Shown one piece after another: positions 55,760 to 64,000 of a stretch of 64,000 nucleotides of DNA. The DNA lies in assembly GCF_019665765.1 (NCBI RefSeq), contig NZ_CP081150.1:1984001-2048000 (forward strand), in the 5' to 3' direction. Every line of letters begins with the position of its first letter. Positions within the stretch are counted from its first letter, which is position 1. This DNA comes from Deefgea tanakiae (GTDB lineage: Bacteria; Pseudomonadota; Gammaproteobacteria; Burkholderiales; Chitinibacteraceae). The position numbers and the translations under genes were made by a program. The notes beneath the pieces are model-generated. The model made no database searches and was not told the origin of the DNA. It saw only the letters and a program-made list of their open reading frames with translations.

Positions 55760-57487
55760 TTATTCCAACACATAAGTGCCCGGTGCTAGGCAGAGCTTAG
55801 GGTTGGCTCGGCTCGACAATTTCGGTTTCACTTGCTCACCCGAATATGGTTTAAGCCATTCAATCCAATTCGGCCACCATGAGCCTGCGACCTGCGTTTT
55901 GCTGGCGAGCCAATCTTCGGGCGACTCTTTGGCATTCGGCGTGCCCTGCCAAAAGCTGCGTTTGGATTTGGGCCCAGGTGGATTAATAATGCCGATGATG
56001 TGACCCGACGTCGATAAGGTGAACGTCACCGGCGAGGCGACGCGATCCACCAGAGTAAAGGTTTGTTTCCACGGTGCGATATGGTCTTCTTCGGCACTGA
56101 CCATATAAATCGGCTGCGTGATTTTACCCAAGTCGATTGGCTGACCGGCAATGGTAAGCGCATCAGGCTGAATCATTTTATTGTGCCAATACAATTCGCG
56201 CAGATAGGTGTGGTGCATCTTCTTCGGCATGCGTGTGGTATCCATATTCCAATACAGCACATCAAACGCCATCGGCGTTTCGCCCATTAGATAATTGCTG
56301 GCCCAGTAGTTCCACACCAAGCTATTGCTGCGCAGCATGCGGAAGCTGGCGGCCATATCTTTGCCATCGAGATAACCTTTGCGCTCCATGATGGCATCGA
56401 TGTAATCAAGGCCGTCTTCGTCGATAAAGACTTCAATGTCACCAGGACGTTCAAAGTCGGTGAGCGTGGTCAGCAAAGTGGTCGAGGCAACAGGAACTTG
56501 CTCTGGATTTTGCCGATTGGCCCAAGCGAGATACAAACTCACCAAAGTACCACCAATGCAATAACCCAATAAATTGACTTTATCGCTGCCCGAGATTTCG
56601 CGGGCGACATCGATGATTTTCGCGATACCTTCAGTCAAATAATCATCCATGCCGACTTCGGCCATCGACGCATCTGGATTTTTCCAGCTCGTCACAAACA
56701 CAGAAAAACCTTGGTCGACTAAATATTTGATAATGCTTTTTTGTGGGTTTAAATCGAGAACGTAATATTTATTAATCCAAGGCGACACTAAAACCAAAGG
56801 TACTTTATGGACTGTTGGGGTATTACTCTCGTAGTGAATTACTTCAAGGAGTTTACCCCTATACACCACCGCACCTTCGGTGGTCGCTAGGTTTTCACCG
56901 ACAGTGAACGCGGACAAATCAGTCATAGCGATATCGCCTGCGGCTTTATCGCGCTTAAAGTTTTCCCAGCCTTGCAGCAAGCTCTCGCCGTGCGTGGTCA
57001 TTGCTTTGGCAATGGCCGTTGGATTGGTGAGTAGAAAATTGGTGGGAGCTAATGCATTGAGGTATTGACGCAACCAAAATGCCGCTTTACTCCGCTCTTG
57101 CTCGGTCAAACTCGGCGTTGCGTACAAGGAATCTTGCAACCAGCGGGTATTGAGTAGGTAGTGTTCTTTGATGCTGTCCCAGTAAGGGGAATCACACCAG
57201 ATCGGATCGGTAAAGCGCGGGTCTTCTGGATTGGGAGGAATACAATCGGTATCGGGCTCGCCCAAATAGCGACGCATGGTACAAGCTTGAACCCGCACAC
57301 AATCATTCAAATACTGACTAAGCGCATCATTGAGATCCTGCGGGTGCATCAACCACGCTTGATAAGCTTTGCTGGTGGTGGCCAAAAGACCAAATGGATC
57401 AAAGGCTTGGCGCAGTTGGTGCTTCAGTGCTTGGTTGCGCTCAGCTTGACCGATAAAAAATTGTTCAAACACTGATGATTCAGACAT
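55760..57487 (-). CDS. phaC: Class I poly(3-hydroxyalkanoate) synthase
   Basis: 575 residues from the ATG at 57487 with GGGGAAG upstream; the longer frame is not typical. Alpha/beta hydrolase fold with the lipase-like box GYCIGG and catalytic cysteine C310, the aspartate in VSAEEDHIAPW and the histidine in STSGHIIGI. N-terminal PhaC_N region about 80-250. Polymerises hydroxyacyl-CoA into PHA granules. phaA and phaB are not adjacent. Confidence 0.95.
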   Translation of the reverse strand: MSESSVFEQFFIGQAERNQALKHQLRQAFDPFGLLATTSKAYQAWLMHPQDLNDALSQYLNDCVRVQACTMRRYLGEPDTDCIPPNPEDPRFTDPIWCDSPYWDSIKEHYLLNTRWLQDSLYATPSLTEQERSKAAFWLRQYLNALAPTNFLLTNPTAIAKAMTTHGESLLQGWENFKRDKAAGDIAMTDLSAFTVGENLATTEGAVVYRGKLLEVIHYESNTPTVHKVPLVLVSPWINKYYVLDLNPQKSIIKYLVDQGFSVFVTSWKNPDASMAEVGMDDYLTEGIAKIIDVAREISGSDKVNLLGYCIGGTLVSLYLAWANRQNPEQVPVASTTLLTTLTDFERPGDIEVFIDEDGLDYIDAIMERKGYLDGKDMAASFRMLRSNSLVWNYWASNYLMGETPMAFDVLYWNMDTTRMPKKMHHTYLRELYWHNKMIQPDALTIAGQPIDLGKITQPIYMVSAEEDHIAPWKQTFTLVDRVASPVTFTLSTSGHIIGIINPPGPKSKRSFWQGTPNAKESPEDWLASKTQVAGSWWPNWIEWLKPYSGEQVKPKLSSRANPKLCLAPGTYVLE

Positions 57488-57657
57488 AAGACTTCCCCAA
57501 TCGTGATGATCAACCTTTAATTTACGTTGCAACGCAACAAAAAACAAGCATCCTTTTCCCTAGTCCACCAAGGAAATTACGCTTGGAATCAACGCGTGCA
57601 GTCTAGTAAATCAAAATCACAGATCAATGAGGCGTGCTATGTCTACGCAAAACGAGA

Positions 57658-58362
57658 TTAACTGGTAAGGGCTTGGCGCTCTGCCATCAATCGGCGCGCA
57701 AATTCGAGACGCTCAACGGTGCCCACATCAAGCCATTCCCCCGTATAACACTCGCCTGTCACCTGCCCCGCCGCCATCGCTTTGAGTAAACAAGGCAATA
57801 AAGGCATTGGCGCATCGCTGGGTACATCGGCAAAAAAAGCAGGATGATAAGCGGCTAGGCCACAAAACGTATACGGCGTGTCGTTCTCACCACAAGGTCG
57901 CACAAGGCCATCGCGCAAGGTCAAATCTCGCCCCGTTGGGTAACCTGCTTTGGGCACGACAATCAAATGCGCCAGCGCGCTATTAACACTCAATTGATTG
58001 GCAGCAGTTGCTAAACGTGCAAAATCAAAATCGGTAAATACATCGCCATTCACCACCAAAAATGGCGCATCTCCCAAGAGCGGCAAGGCGCGAGCAATGC
58101 CAGCAGCCGTTTCTAAGGCACTGGTTTCGGGTGAATATTGAATCTGTACACCATAGGCGGCACCGTCTTGCAAGGTCGATTCGATTTGAGTACCCAGCCA
58201 AGCGTGATTGATAACGACTTCGCTCAAACCAGCAGCAGCTAAACGGCGCAAATGCCAGCCAATCAAAGGCGTTCCGCCCACGTCGAGCAAGGGTTTAGGT
58301 GTCGCATCCGTCAAAGGCCGCATCCGTTCGCCACGACCTGCAGCTAGAATCATTGCTTTCAT
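57658..58362 (-). CDS. murU: N-acetylmuramate-1-phosphate uridylyltransferase MurU
   Basis: 234 residues from the ATG at 58362. Nucleotidyltransferase fold with LAAGRGERMRPLTDATPKPLLDV at the N-terminus, the metal-binding VNGDVFTDFDF and GEWLDVGTVERLEF near the C-terminus. Together with AmgK it makes UDP-MurNAc directly from recycled MurNAc, bypassing MurA/MurB. amgK lies upstream on the same strand, but a strong terminator-like hairpin lies between them. Confidence 0.9.
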   Translation of the reverse strand: MKAMILAAGRGERMRPLTDATPKPLLDVGGTPLIGWHLRRLAAAGLSEVVINHAWLGTQIESTLQDGAAYGVQIQYSPETSALETAAGIARALPLLGDAPFLVVNGDVFTDFDFARLATAANQLSVNSALAHLIVVPKAGYPTGRDLTLRDGLVRPCGENDTPYTFCGLAAYHPAFFADVPSDAPMPLLPCLLKAMAAGQVTGECYTGEWLDVGTVERLEFARRLMAERQALTS

Positions 58363-58402
58363 TGCTGTTAACTCAAAAAGAAAGGCGCAATATGGCGCAC
58401 AA

Positions 58403-58458
58403 AAACAAAGGGTATTGCCATGTAGCAGATACTTATTAAGTACTACGTGGCAATACCC
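58403..58458 (-). terminator. Strong hairpin between amgK and murU
   Basis: 16-base arms GGGTATTGCCATGTAG and CTACGTGGCAATACCC (one mismatch) plus an inner TACTT / AAGTA stem, followed on the minus strand by TTTGTTTTTG. Looks like a rho-independent terminator located just before murU, so murU may be expressed separately or by read-through. Confidence 0.75.
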
Positions 58459-58478
58459 ATATCCAATAATCAATTCAA

Positions 58479-59471
58479 TTAAAACGTAAAGCCAGTTTCG
58501 ATTTTTTCACCATTCAAATTCACCAGCAAACGACCCAGCGGTGTTAGCTCGCTATAGCGCAAGCATACTTGGCGAACATAGTGAAATACGCGCGGGATAT
58601 CGGCTTGGTACTGCGGCTTGTTATCACGGAATTTCAAACGCGCAAACAGGCCGAGAATTTTCAAGTGGCGTTGCAAACCGGCCATTTCAAACGCCAGATA
58701 GAAATCGCCGAAATCTTCGTGCACAGGCAGTCCAGCTGCGCGGGCTTGTTCCCAATAACGAATAACTAAGTCCAAGACAAAAGTCTCGCCCCATTCTACA
58801 TACGCATCGCGCAGTAATGACACCAAGTCATACGCAATCGGGCCTTTAACGGCGTCCTGGAAATCAATCAAACGTAACGCATCGTTTTGTACCAAGAGAT
58901 TGCGCGAATGGAAATCGCGGTGCATAAACACTGTCGGTTGGCTCAATACTTGTTGCGTAATCAAGGCGCATGAACGCTCCCAAGTTGCCAGTTCTTTCCC
59001 TGTGAGGGTCACACCAAATTGCTGGCCAAAATACCATTCCAGACAAATATTGAGTTCACGTTGAATGAACTCAGCATCAAACTTCGGCAACTCGTCATCA
59101 GACGTATTGGCTTGTAGCTCAACCAGTAATTTGATTGCGCGCAGATACCAAGCCTTCGCCGTCTCTTCGCTCAATAAACTCGCCAAAGTCACATCGCCCA
59201 AATCTTCAAGTACTACAAAGCCCTGCGCTAGATCTTGTTCATACACGGCAGGTACAGGCATTTCCGCGCCGGATAATTGCTGCTGACGCGCTAAAAATGG
59301 GGCGCAATCAAACACCGCCGGATCAAAATCCATCACGATGACACTGAAATCGGCAAACGTTGCGCGCCAATATTGGCGCACACTGGCATCCGTAGCTGCC
59401 AAAACGAGGGAGTGTGGCGCAATGCCACGGACTTGCTGTAACCAATTGGAAAGCTGTTCGCTGCGATTCAT
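58479..59471 (-). CDS. amgK: N-acetylmuramate/N-acetylglucosamine anomeric kinase AmgK
   Basis: 330 residues. Aminoglycoside-phosphotransferase fold with catalytic loop MHRDFHSRNLLV (about 184-195, Brenner-type HxDxxxxN) and metal loop LIDFQDAVKGP. AmgK phosphorylates MurNAc or GlcNAc at C1 for recycling. Divergent from lptD with a 96-base shared promoter region, the same layout as in Pseudomonas putida. Confidence 0.93.
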   Translation of the reverse strand: MNRSEQLSNWLQQVRGIAPHSLVLAATDASVRQYWRATFADFSVIVMDFDPAVFDCAPFLARQQQLSGAEMPVPAVYEQDLAQGFVVLEDLGDVTLASLLSEETAKAWYLRAIKLLVELQANTSDDELPKFDAEFIQRELNICLEWYFGQQFGVTLTGKELATWERSCALITQQVLSQPTVFMHRDFHSRNLLVQNDALRLIDFQDAVKGPIAYDLVSLLRDAYVEWGETFVLDLVIRYWEQARAAGLPVHEDFGDFYLAFEMAGLQRHLKILGLFARLKFRDNKPQYQADIPRVFHYVRQVCLRYSELTPLGRLLVNLNGEKIETGFTF

Positions 59472-59524
59472 CTGATGTTTAGGCCTTATTTACAACGTTT
59501 GTTAAGAATAATTCGGGCGTTTAC

Positions 59525-59533
59525 TGCTAGAAT
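59525..59533 (+). promoter_or_regulatory. Extended -10 promoter candidate for lptD
   Basis: TGCTAGAAT (TGnTAGAAT) 34 bases before the lptD ATG in the divergent amgK-lptD gap. No -35 of quality. Confidence 0.4.
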
Positions 59534-59567
59534 CACCCAATTCTATCAAAGTAATGACAAAAGCCAC

Positions 59568-61745
59568 ATGCAGGTGCGCAATTCTCCTCCGTATCAAATC
59601 AAGATCGTTGCCCTTTCCTTGGCTATTTTGCCAATGTTTGCCGTGGCCGCAGCGACGACTGCCCCCGTTGAACCGCCCGTTTTTATTGAGTCGGATGAAG
59701 CCAGCGTTCAAGAAGGAAAATTTGCAGAAGCGCGCGGTAATGTCGTGATCAAACGTGGTGACGTCACCGTCGATGCCGATTGGGTCAAAAATGACTTTAC
59801 GACCGATCAGATTCTTGCGGGTGACAAAGTCAAAATGGTGCAAGCGGGCGACACGCTGCAAGGCACGACGCTGAATATGACGATGCAAACGCGCATCGGC
59901 GATATGGACAACCCAATCTATCACATGGCCGAAGGCCGAGTGCGTGGCGATGGCGTAAAAGTTTTATTTGGCGGCAAAGACAAATACAAAATCCAAGACG
60001 GCCGCTTAACCACGTGTATCGATGGCAATGACGATTGGTATTTACATGCCAAAGAGCTCGATCTGGATTACACAACCAATTACGGTCAAGCTTGGCATGG
60101 CTGGGCAGAATTTAAAGGTGTGCCGTTTTTCTACTACCCATGGGTTGATTTCCCCCTCGATGGCGGGCGAAAAACCGGCTTTTTGATGCCTTCATTTGGT
60201 TATAGCAACAAGAATGGTCTGCAATACACGCAGCCCTTTTACTGGAATATAGCCCCGAATTACGATGCGACAATTACCCCTAGTTATTACGGTAACCGAG
60301 GCGTGATGCTTGGCGGCGAATTTCGTTACTTGCAACCTGACTATGCAGGGATTATTCGTGCAGCAGGCATCCGCGATAATGAAACAGAAACGGATCGCTA
60401 TGGCGTCTATTTCCAACATAACCAAGCATTAAGCGATCGTCTGTCGCTTAGTTTAAATTACCAAAAAGTCTCTGATGCCAATTACTTCATTGATTTTTCT
60501 GATTCATTAGCTGGTGCGTCACAGGTCAATTTACCGCAAGAAGCCTTACTCAATTACAACGGCGATTTTTGGTCGACTCACCTACGGGTTCAGCGCTACC
60601 AAACCTTGCAAACACCAAGCAATCCTGTTGATGTACCTTACTGGCGGATGCCGCAGTGGTACTTCAGTGCTGCGCCTGAAGTTGGCTATGGGCTAGAAAC
60701 CCGTATTAGCGGTGAAATCACCCGCTTTGTGAACGACACCAAAGTCCAAGGTGACCGAGCTTGGATTAATCCAAGTATCAGCCTACCACTGGCCAATAGC
60801 TATGCTTTCATCACGCCACGCCTGAGCCTACAAGCTAATACCTACCGTTCAGAAACTGCGAGCGGACAAAATTTAGGCAATGAATCGCTAGTGGTGCCAA
60901 TGGCAAGCATTGATTCAGGCTTATTTTTTGAGCGTGAAGGAGAATTGTTTGGCTCTGGGATTGTCCAAACACTTGAACCGCGCATTTTTTATCTGTACGC
61001 ACCCTATAAGTCGCAGGCCAATATCCCGAACTACGATTCGGCACTGGCCGCACTGTCTTGGTCGCAATTGTTTGCAGAAAATAAATTTACCGGCCGCGAT
61101 CGTGTGAATGATGCCAATAATCTGACGCTAGCAGTGAGTTCGCGTATTTTTGATGACGCCACAGGCGCAGAACGCTTTTCACTGGGTGTAGGACAGCAAT
61201 TTTATCTCACATCGCCAAAAGTCAGTTTATCTGGATTAGACAATGCCGAAGAAGAAAAGAATTCAAATCTTTTTTTCACTGTTGGCAGCCAACTTCCCAA
61301 TAACGTGAATGTAAATTACCTATTGCAGCAGGATTTAAACGCCAGCAGAACCATCAACTCAGAAGTGAATATAAACTGGACTCCCAGCGAATTTAAAACG
61401 CTGAATCTGCGCTATGTGAGTAATCAACCCTCCGAGATTGAGCAAGTTTCTGCCTCTGGACAATGGCCGCTTGGGAACGGTTGGTTTGCAGTAGGCCGCT
61501 ACAACTATTCACTGAAAGACAGCAAATCACTAGAGACGATTGCTGGGCTTGAATATAATGCTGGCTGCTGGGCGCTGCGTTTTGCCGCTCAACGATACAT
61601 CACCACCGATAACACGTTTAAAACAAACTATTTTGCTGTTTTAGAATTAGGCGGTTTAGCGGGCATCGGGATGAACCCGATCAATTTATTGAAGCAATCC
61701 ATTCCTGGTTATGCCGACACATACCGCTCTCCAAAACTTCGTTAA
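59568..61745 (+). CDS. lptD: LPS-assembly protein LptD
   Basis: 725 residues from the ATG at 59568, which gives a signal peptide (about 1-28, ending VAAA); a frame starting at 59475 would prepend a non-signal stretch. N-terminal jellyroll LptA-like domain (about 40-160, VFIESDEASVQEG), then the large beta-barrel ending near YRSPKLR. Only two cysteines are seen (TTCIDG and NAGCW) against four in E. coli, as often in betaproteobacteria. With LptE it inserts lipopolysaccharide in the outer leaflet. First gene of lptD-surA-pdxA. Confidence 0.95.
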   Translation: MQVRNSPPYQIKIVALSLAILPMFAVAAATTAPVEPPVFIESDEASVQEGKFAEARGNVVIKRGDVTVDADWVKNDFTTDQILAGDKVKMVQAGDTLQGTTLNMTMQTRIGDMDNPIYHMAEGRVRGDGVKVLFGGKDKYKIQDGRLTTCIDGNDDWYLHAKELDLDYTTNYGQAWHGWAEFKGVPFFYYPWVDFPLDGGRKTGFLMPSFGYSNKNGLQYTQPFYWNIAPNYDATITPSYYGNRGVMLGGEFRYLQPDYAGIIRAAGIRDNETETDRYGVYFQHNQALSDRLSLSLNYQKVSDANYFIDFSDSLAGASQVNLPQEALLNYNGDFWSTHLRVQRYQTLQTPSNPVDVPYWRMPQWYFSAAPEVGYGLETRISGEITRFVNDTKVQGDRAWINPSISLPLANSYAFITPRLSLQANTYRSETASGQNLGNESLVVPMASIDSGLFFEREGELFGSGIVQTLEPRIFYLYAPYKSQANIPNYDSALAALSWSQLFAENKFTGRDRVNDANNLTLAVSSRIFDDATGAERFSLGVGQQFYLTSPKVSLSGLDNAEEEKNSNLFFTVGSQLPNNVNVNYLLQQDLNASRTINSEVNINWTPSEFKTLNLRYVSNQPSEIEQVSASGQWPLGNGWFAVGRYNYSLKDSKSLETIAGLEYNAGCWALRFAAQRYITTDNTFKTNYFAVLELGGLAGIGMNPINLLKQSIPGYADTYRSPKLR

Positions 61746-61757
61746 AGGCACGACCGT

Positions 61758-63047
61758 ATGAAGAATATGCATTTGCTGCGCACAGCAACACTCACCCTGA
61801 CCCTATTAAGCAGTTCGCTGATGGCGGAAATTATTACAGCCGATCGCGTCATTGCCGTCGTGAATCGCAATGCCATCACCCAAGTTGAGCTCCAGCAAAA
61901 AATGAATACGGTTCGCGAGAATCTTGCGAAGCAAAGCGTGAAAGCACCACCCAATGAGGTACTTCTGCAGCAAGTACTCGATCGAATGATTATTGACCAG
62001 ATTCAAATTCAGTTTGCACAGCAGACCGGAATTCGGATTGATGATAATCAACTCGAAAACGCCATCAATCGCATCGCCGCACAAAATCAAATGTCGCTAC
62101 CTGAGTTTCGCAAAAAGCTAGAAGAAACCGGTATGAACTGGCGTGGCTTTCGTGAGCAAATTCGTCAAGATATGTTGTTAGGACGATTAAAAGAACGAGA
62201 AATCGACAACAAAGTGGTCGTCACCGAATCAGAGATTGATGATTACTTAAAACTAGCTGCCAATAAAGCGCAGATGGAATACGATTTAGCGCAAATTTTT
62301 ATCCCACTGCCAGAAAATGCCAATCCAGACCAAATTCAGGAGCGTCGTATCAAGATTCAAGCTGCGCGTAAGGAGCTGGAAGCCGGGACTTCATTTGCCA
62401 GTGTAGCCGCTAGTTTTTCGGCCGATAAAAATGCCAACAATGGCGGTGCACTCGGCTGGCGCCCTGCCGGCTCTTTGCCACCAGCATTTACTTCACTACT
62501 TGATAAGCTAGAGGCTGGCGGTCTAACTGATATCGTGCGCAGCCCTGCTGGTTTCCATATTTTCAAATTGCTCGACAAACGTAGCCAGCAGGAACAAGTC
62601 GTGGTTGAGCAAACCAATGCGCGCCACATTCTGATTCGCAGCAATGAGATTACCTCAACTACCGATGCGAAACAAAAGCTAAGCCAACTTCGTATTCGCC
62701 TCGTTAATGGCGAAAAATTTGAAGACCTTGCCAAAGCGTTTTCTGATGATGCAACAGCGCCCAAAGGTGGCGATTTAGGTTGGCTCAATCCAGGAGAAAC
62801 CGTACCCGAATTTGAAAAAGCAATGAACGCACTCAAAATCGGTGAAATTAGCACGGTAATCCAAAGCCCATTTGGCTTTCACCTAATCCGCGTTGATGGA
62901 CGCCGTAAACAAGACGTTACCCTAGAGCGTGCTCGTTTTAAAATTCGCAGTGAATTAAAACAGCGTAAAGCGGAAGAACAATACGATGATTGGATTCGTC
63001 AACTGCGTGATCGCGCGCACGTTGAAATCCGCCTGAAGGACGAATAA
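61758..63047 (+). CDS. surA: Periplasmic chaperone and prolyl isomerase SurA
   Basis: 429 residues. Signal peptide (about 1-22), N-terminal chaperone domain (about 25-165), two parvulin domains (about 175-275 and 290-385) recognised by GGALGWR and GGDLGWLNPGE plus FGFHLIRVDG, and a C-terminal helix. Assists folding of outer-membrane proteins such as LptD. Starts 12 bases after the lptD stop and overlaps pdxA. Confidence 0.97.
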   Translation: MKNMHLLRTATLTLTLLSSSLMAEIITADRVIAVVNRNAITQVELQQKMNTVRENLAKQSVKAPPNEVLLQQVLDRMIIDQIQIQFAQQTGIRIDDNQLENAINRIAAQNQMSLPEFRKKLEETGMNWRGFREQIRQDMLLGRLKEREIDNKVVVTESEIDDYLKLAANKAQMEYDLAQIFIPLPENANPDQIQERRIKIQAARKELEAGTSFASVAASFSADKNANNGGALGWRPAGSLPPAFTSLLDKLEAGGLTDIVRSPAGFHIFKLLDKRSQQEQVVVEQTNARHILIRSNEITSTTDAKQKLSQLRIRLVNGEKFEDLAKAFSDDATAPKGGDLGWLNPGETVPEFEKAMNALKIGEISTVIQSPFGFHLIRVDGRRKQDVTLERARFKIRSELKQRKAEEQYDDWIRQLRDRAHVEIRLKDE

Positions 63048-64000
63048 TGCAAAGACCATTGGCGATCACCACTGGCGAACCTGCAGGTATTGGCCCAGAG
63101 TTATCAATTCAATTAGCTCAGAGCAATATACGCAATCCGATTGTTTTATTGGCTGATCGCCAATTATTAATTGAGCGCGCAGACTGTGTTGGCGTGAGTG
63201 CCGCCGATGTAGCGGCATGGCCTGATTATGAAGTAGGCTGCGATGCGCTAATTTCCGTTTTAGATATACCGATGGGCGCGCCTTGCGTGGCGGGCGAATT
63301 GAATCCAAACAATGCCGCCTATGTACTCGCCTTGCTGGACCGAGCAATTGATGGCTGTGTCAGCGGTGAATTTGGCGCCATGGTGACCGCGCCATTGCAT
63401 AAAGGCGTCATCAACGATGCCAAGCTGGGTGGGTATTTCTCTGGGCACACCGAATATCTTGCCGAGCGAACTAATACCCAGCAAGTAGTCATGATGCTGG
63501 CGGGGCAATACGGCCACGAGCAGAAAATGATGCGCGTAGCATTAGCAACCACACATCTGCCACTCAAAGACGTTGCCAATGCCATCACAGCAGAATCACT
63601 AGAGACCACATTAAGAATTTTGCATCAAGACCTGCAGCAACAATTTGGCTTGTCCAATCCCAAAATCATTGTCGCTGGACTAAATCCGCACGCGGGTGAA
63701 AGTGGCCATATGGGGCGGGAAGAAATAGACGTCATCATTCCAGTGCTCAATCAATTGCGCGCTCAAGGCATGCAATTGATCGGACCACTTCCTGCCGACA
63801 CCTTATTTAATCCACCGATTTTGGCACAAGGTGATGCCGTGCTGGCGATGTATCACGACCAAGGTTTGCCCGTTTTAAAATTTGCCACCTTTGGTGCAGG
63901 CATCAATATCACTTTAGGTTTGCCGATTATTCGCACCTCAGTCGATCATGGCACCGCATTAGATTTAGCTGGCACCGGCCAAGCCGAAGTCGGCAGCCTC
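63047..64000 (+). CDS. pdxA: 4-hydroxythreonine-4-phosphate dehydrogenase, 3' end cut by window
   Basis: 318 codons from an ATG overlapping the surA stop (TAATG), open to the window edge, lacking roughly the last 10-15 residues. MQRPLAITTGEPAGIGPELS at the N-terminus, metal-binding SGHTEYLAE (about 135), GLNPHAGESGHMGREE (about 213-228) and HDQGLPVLKF with RTSVDHGTALDLAG near the end are all PdxA hallmarks. Oxidises 4-phosphohydroxy-L-threonine in pyridoxal phosphate synthesis. Third gene of the lptD-surA-pdxA operon. Confidence 0.95.
   Translation, partial: MQRPLAITTGEPAGIGPELSIQLAQSNIRNPIVLLADRQLLIERADCVGVSAADVAAWPDYEVGCDALISVLDIPMGAPCVAGELNPNNAAYVLALLDRAIDGCVSGEFGAMVTAPLHKGVINDAKLGGYFSGHTEYLAERTNTQQVVMMLAGQYGHEQKMMRVALATTHLPLKDVANAITAESLETTLRILHQDLQQQFGLSNPKIIVAGLNPHAGESGHMGREEIDVIIPVLNQLRAQGMQLIGPLPADTLFNPPILAQGDAVLAMYHDQGLPVLKFATFGAGINITLGLPIIRTSVDHGTALDLAGTGQAEVGSL

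Overview
The window is a gene-dense chromosomal segment of a Gram-negative betaproteobacterium, most likely of the order Neisseriales (Chitinibacter/Deefgea/Iodobacter-like). The pointers are an EF-P with arginine at the modification site next to its rhamnosyltransferase gene earP, the run tig-clpP-clpX-lon-hupB-tRNA-Asp-ppiD, an lptD-surA-pdxA operon divergent from amgK, a class I PHA synthase and a complete type II secretion system. The taxon is inferred from gene content, not from a search. No rRNA, CRISPR array, insertion sequence or prophage was seen.

Layout. 1-2.2 kb: a truncated secreted hydrolase with an unusual active site, a DUF4870 membrane protein, a LiuC-like crotonase and a small convergent ORF. 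2.4-10.8 kb, minus strand: the protein quality-control block ppiD, tRNA-Asp, hupB, lon, clpX, clpP, tig. 11-22 kb: tRNA-Leu, glnB, priA, a cluster of DnaA-box-like sites, hemE, an SbmA/YddA-type ABC transporter, a small secreted protein, glnS, a short orphan ORF, and the uracil salvage pair uraA-upp. 22.2-34.8 kb: type II secretion genes in three blocks, gspF-(GNAT)-G-H-I-J-K on minus, gspC-D-E on plus and gspL-M-N on minus, with two small membrane-protein genes between E and N.

35-41 kb: a beta-barrel outer-membrane protein in an AT-rich stretch, an MFS exporter, a TauE/SafE permease, a repetitive LEA-like helical protein, a small membrane protein and a CNNM/CBS transporter. 41.3-46.7 kb, minus strand: an iron-uptake cluster tonB-exbB-exbD-fiu-like-piuC with a Fur box in the tonB promoter. 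The 3' end of piuC is present three times in tandem with a period of exactly 163 bp and a mosaic pattern. 46.9-55.4 kb: a small ORF, purB, a YdgA-like protein, earP, efp, doxX-like, an orphan Imm53 immunity protein and tkt. 55.7-64 kb: phaC, then murU and amgK (peptidoglycan recycling), divergent from lptD-surA-pdxA (pdxA runs off the window).

Most genes are ordinary core genes. The parts most worth a second look are the piuC 3'-end array with its inferred hybrid middle copy, the DnaA-box cluster between priA and hemE, several long intergenic hairpins (one filling the gspG-gspH gap), a microduplication at the exbB-exbD junction, and the tonB promoter whose -10 box almost touches the start codon.
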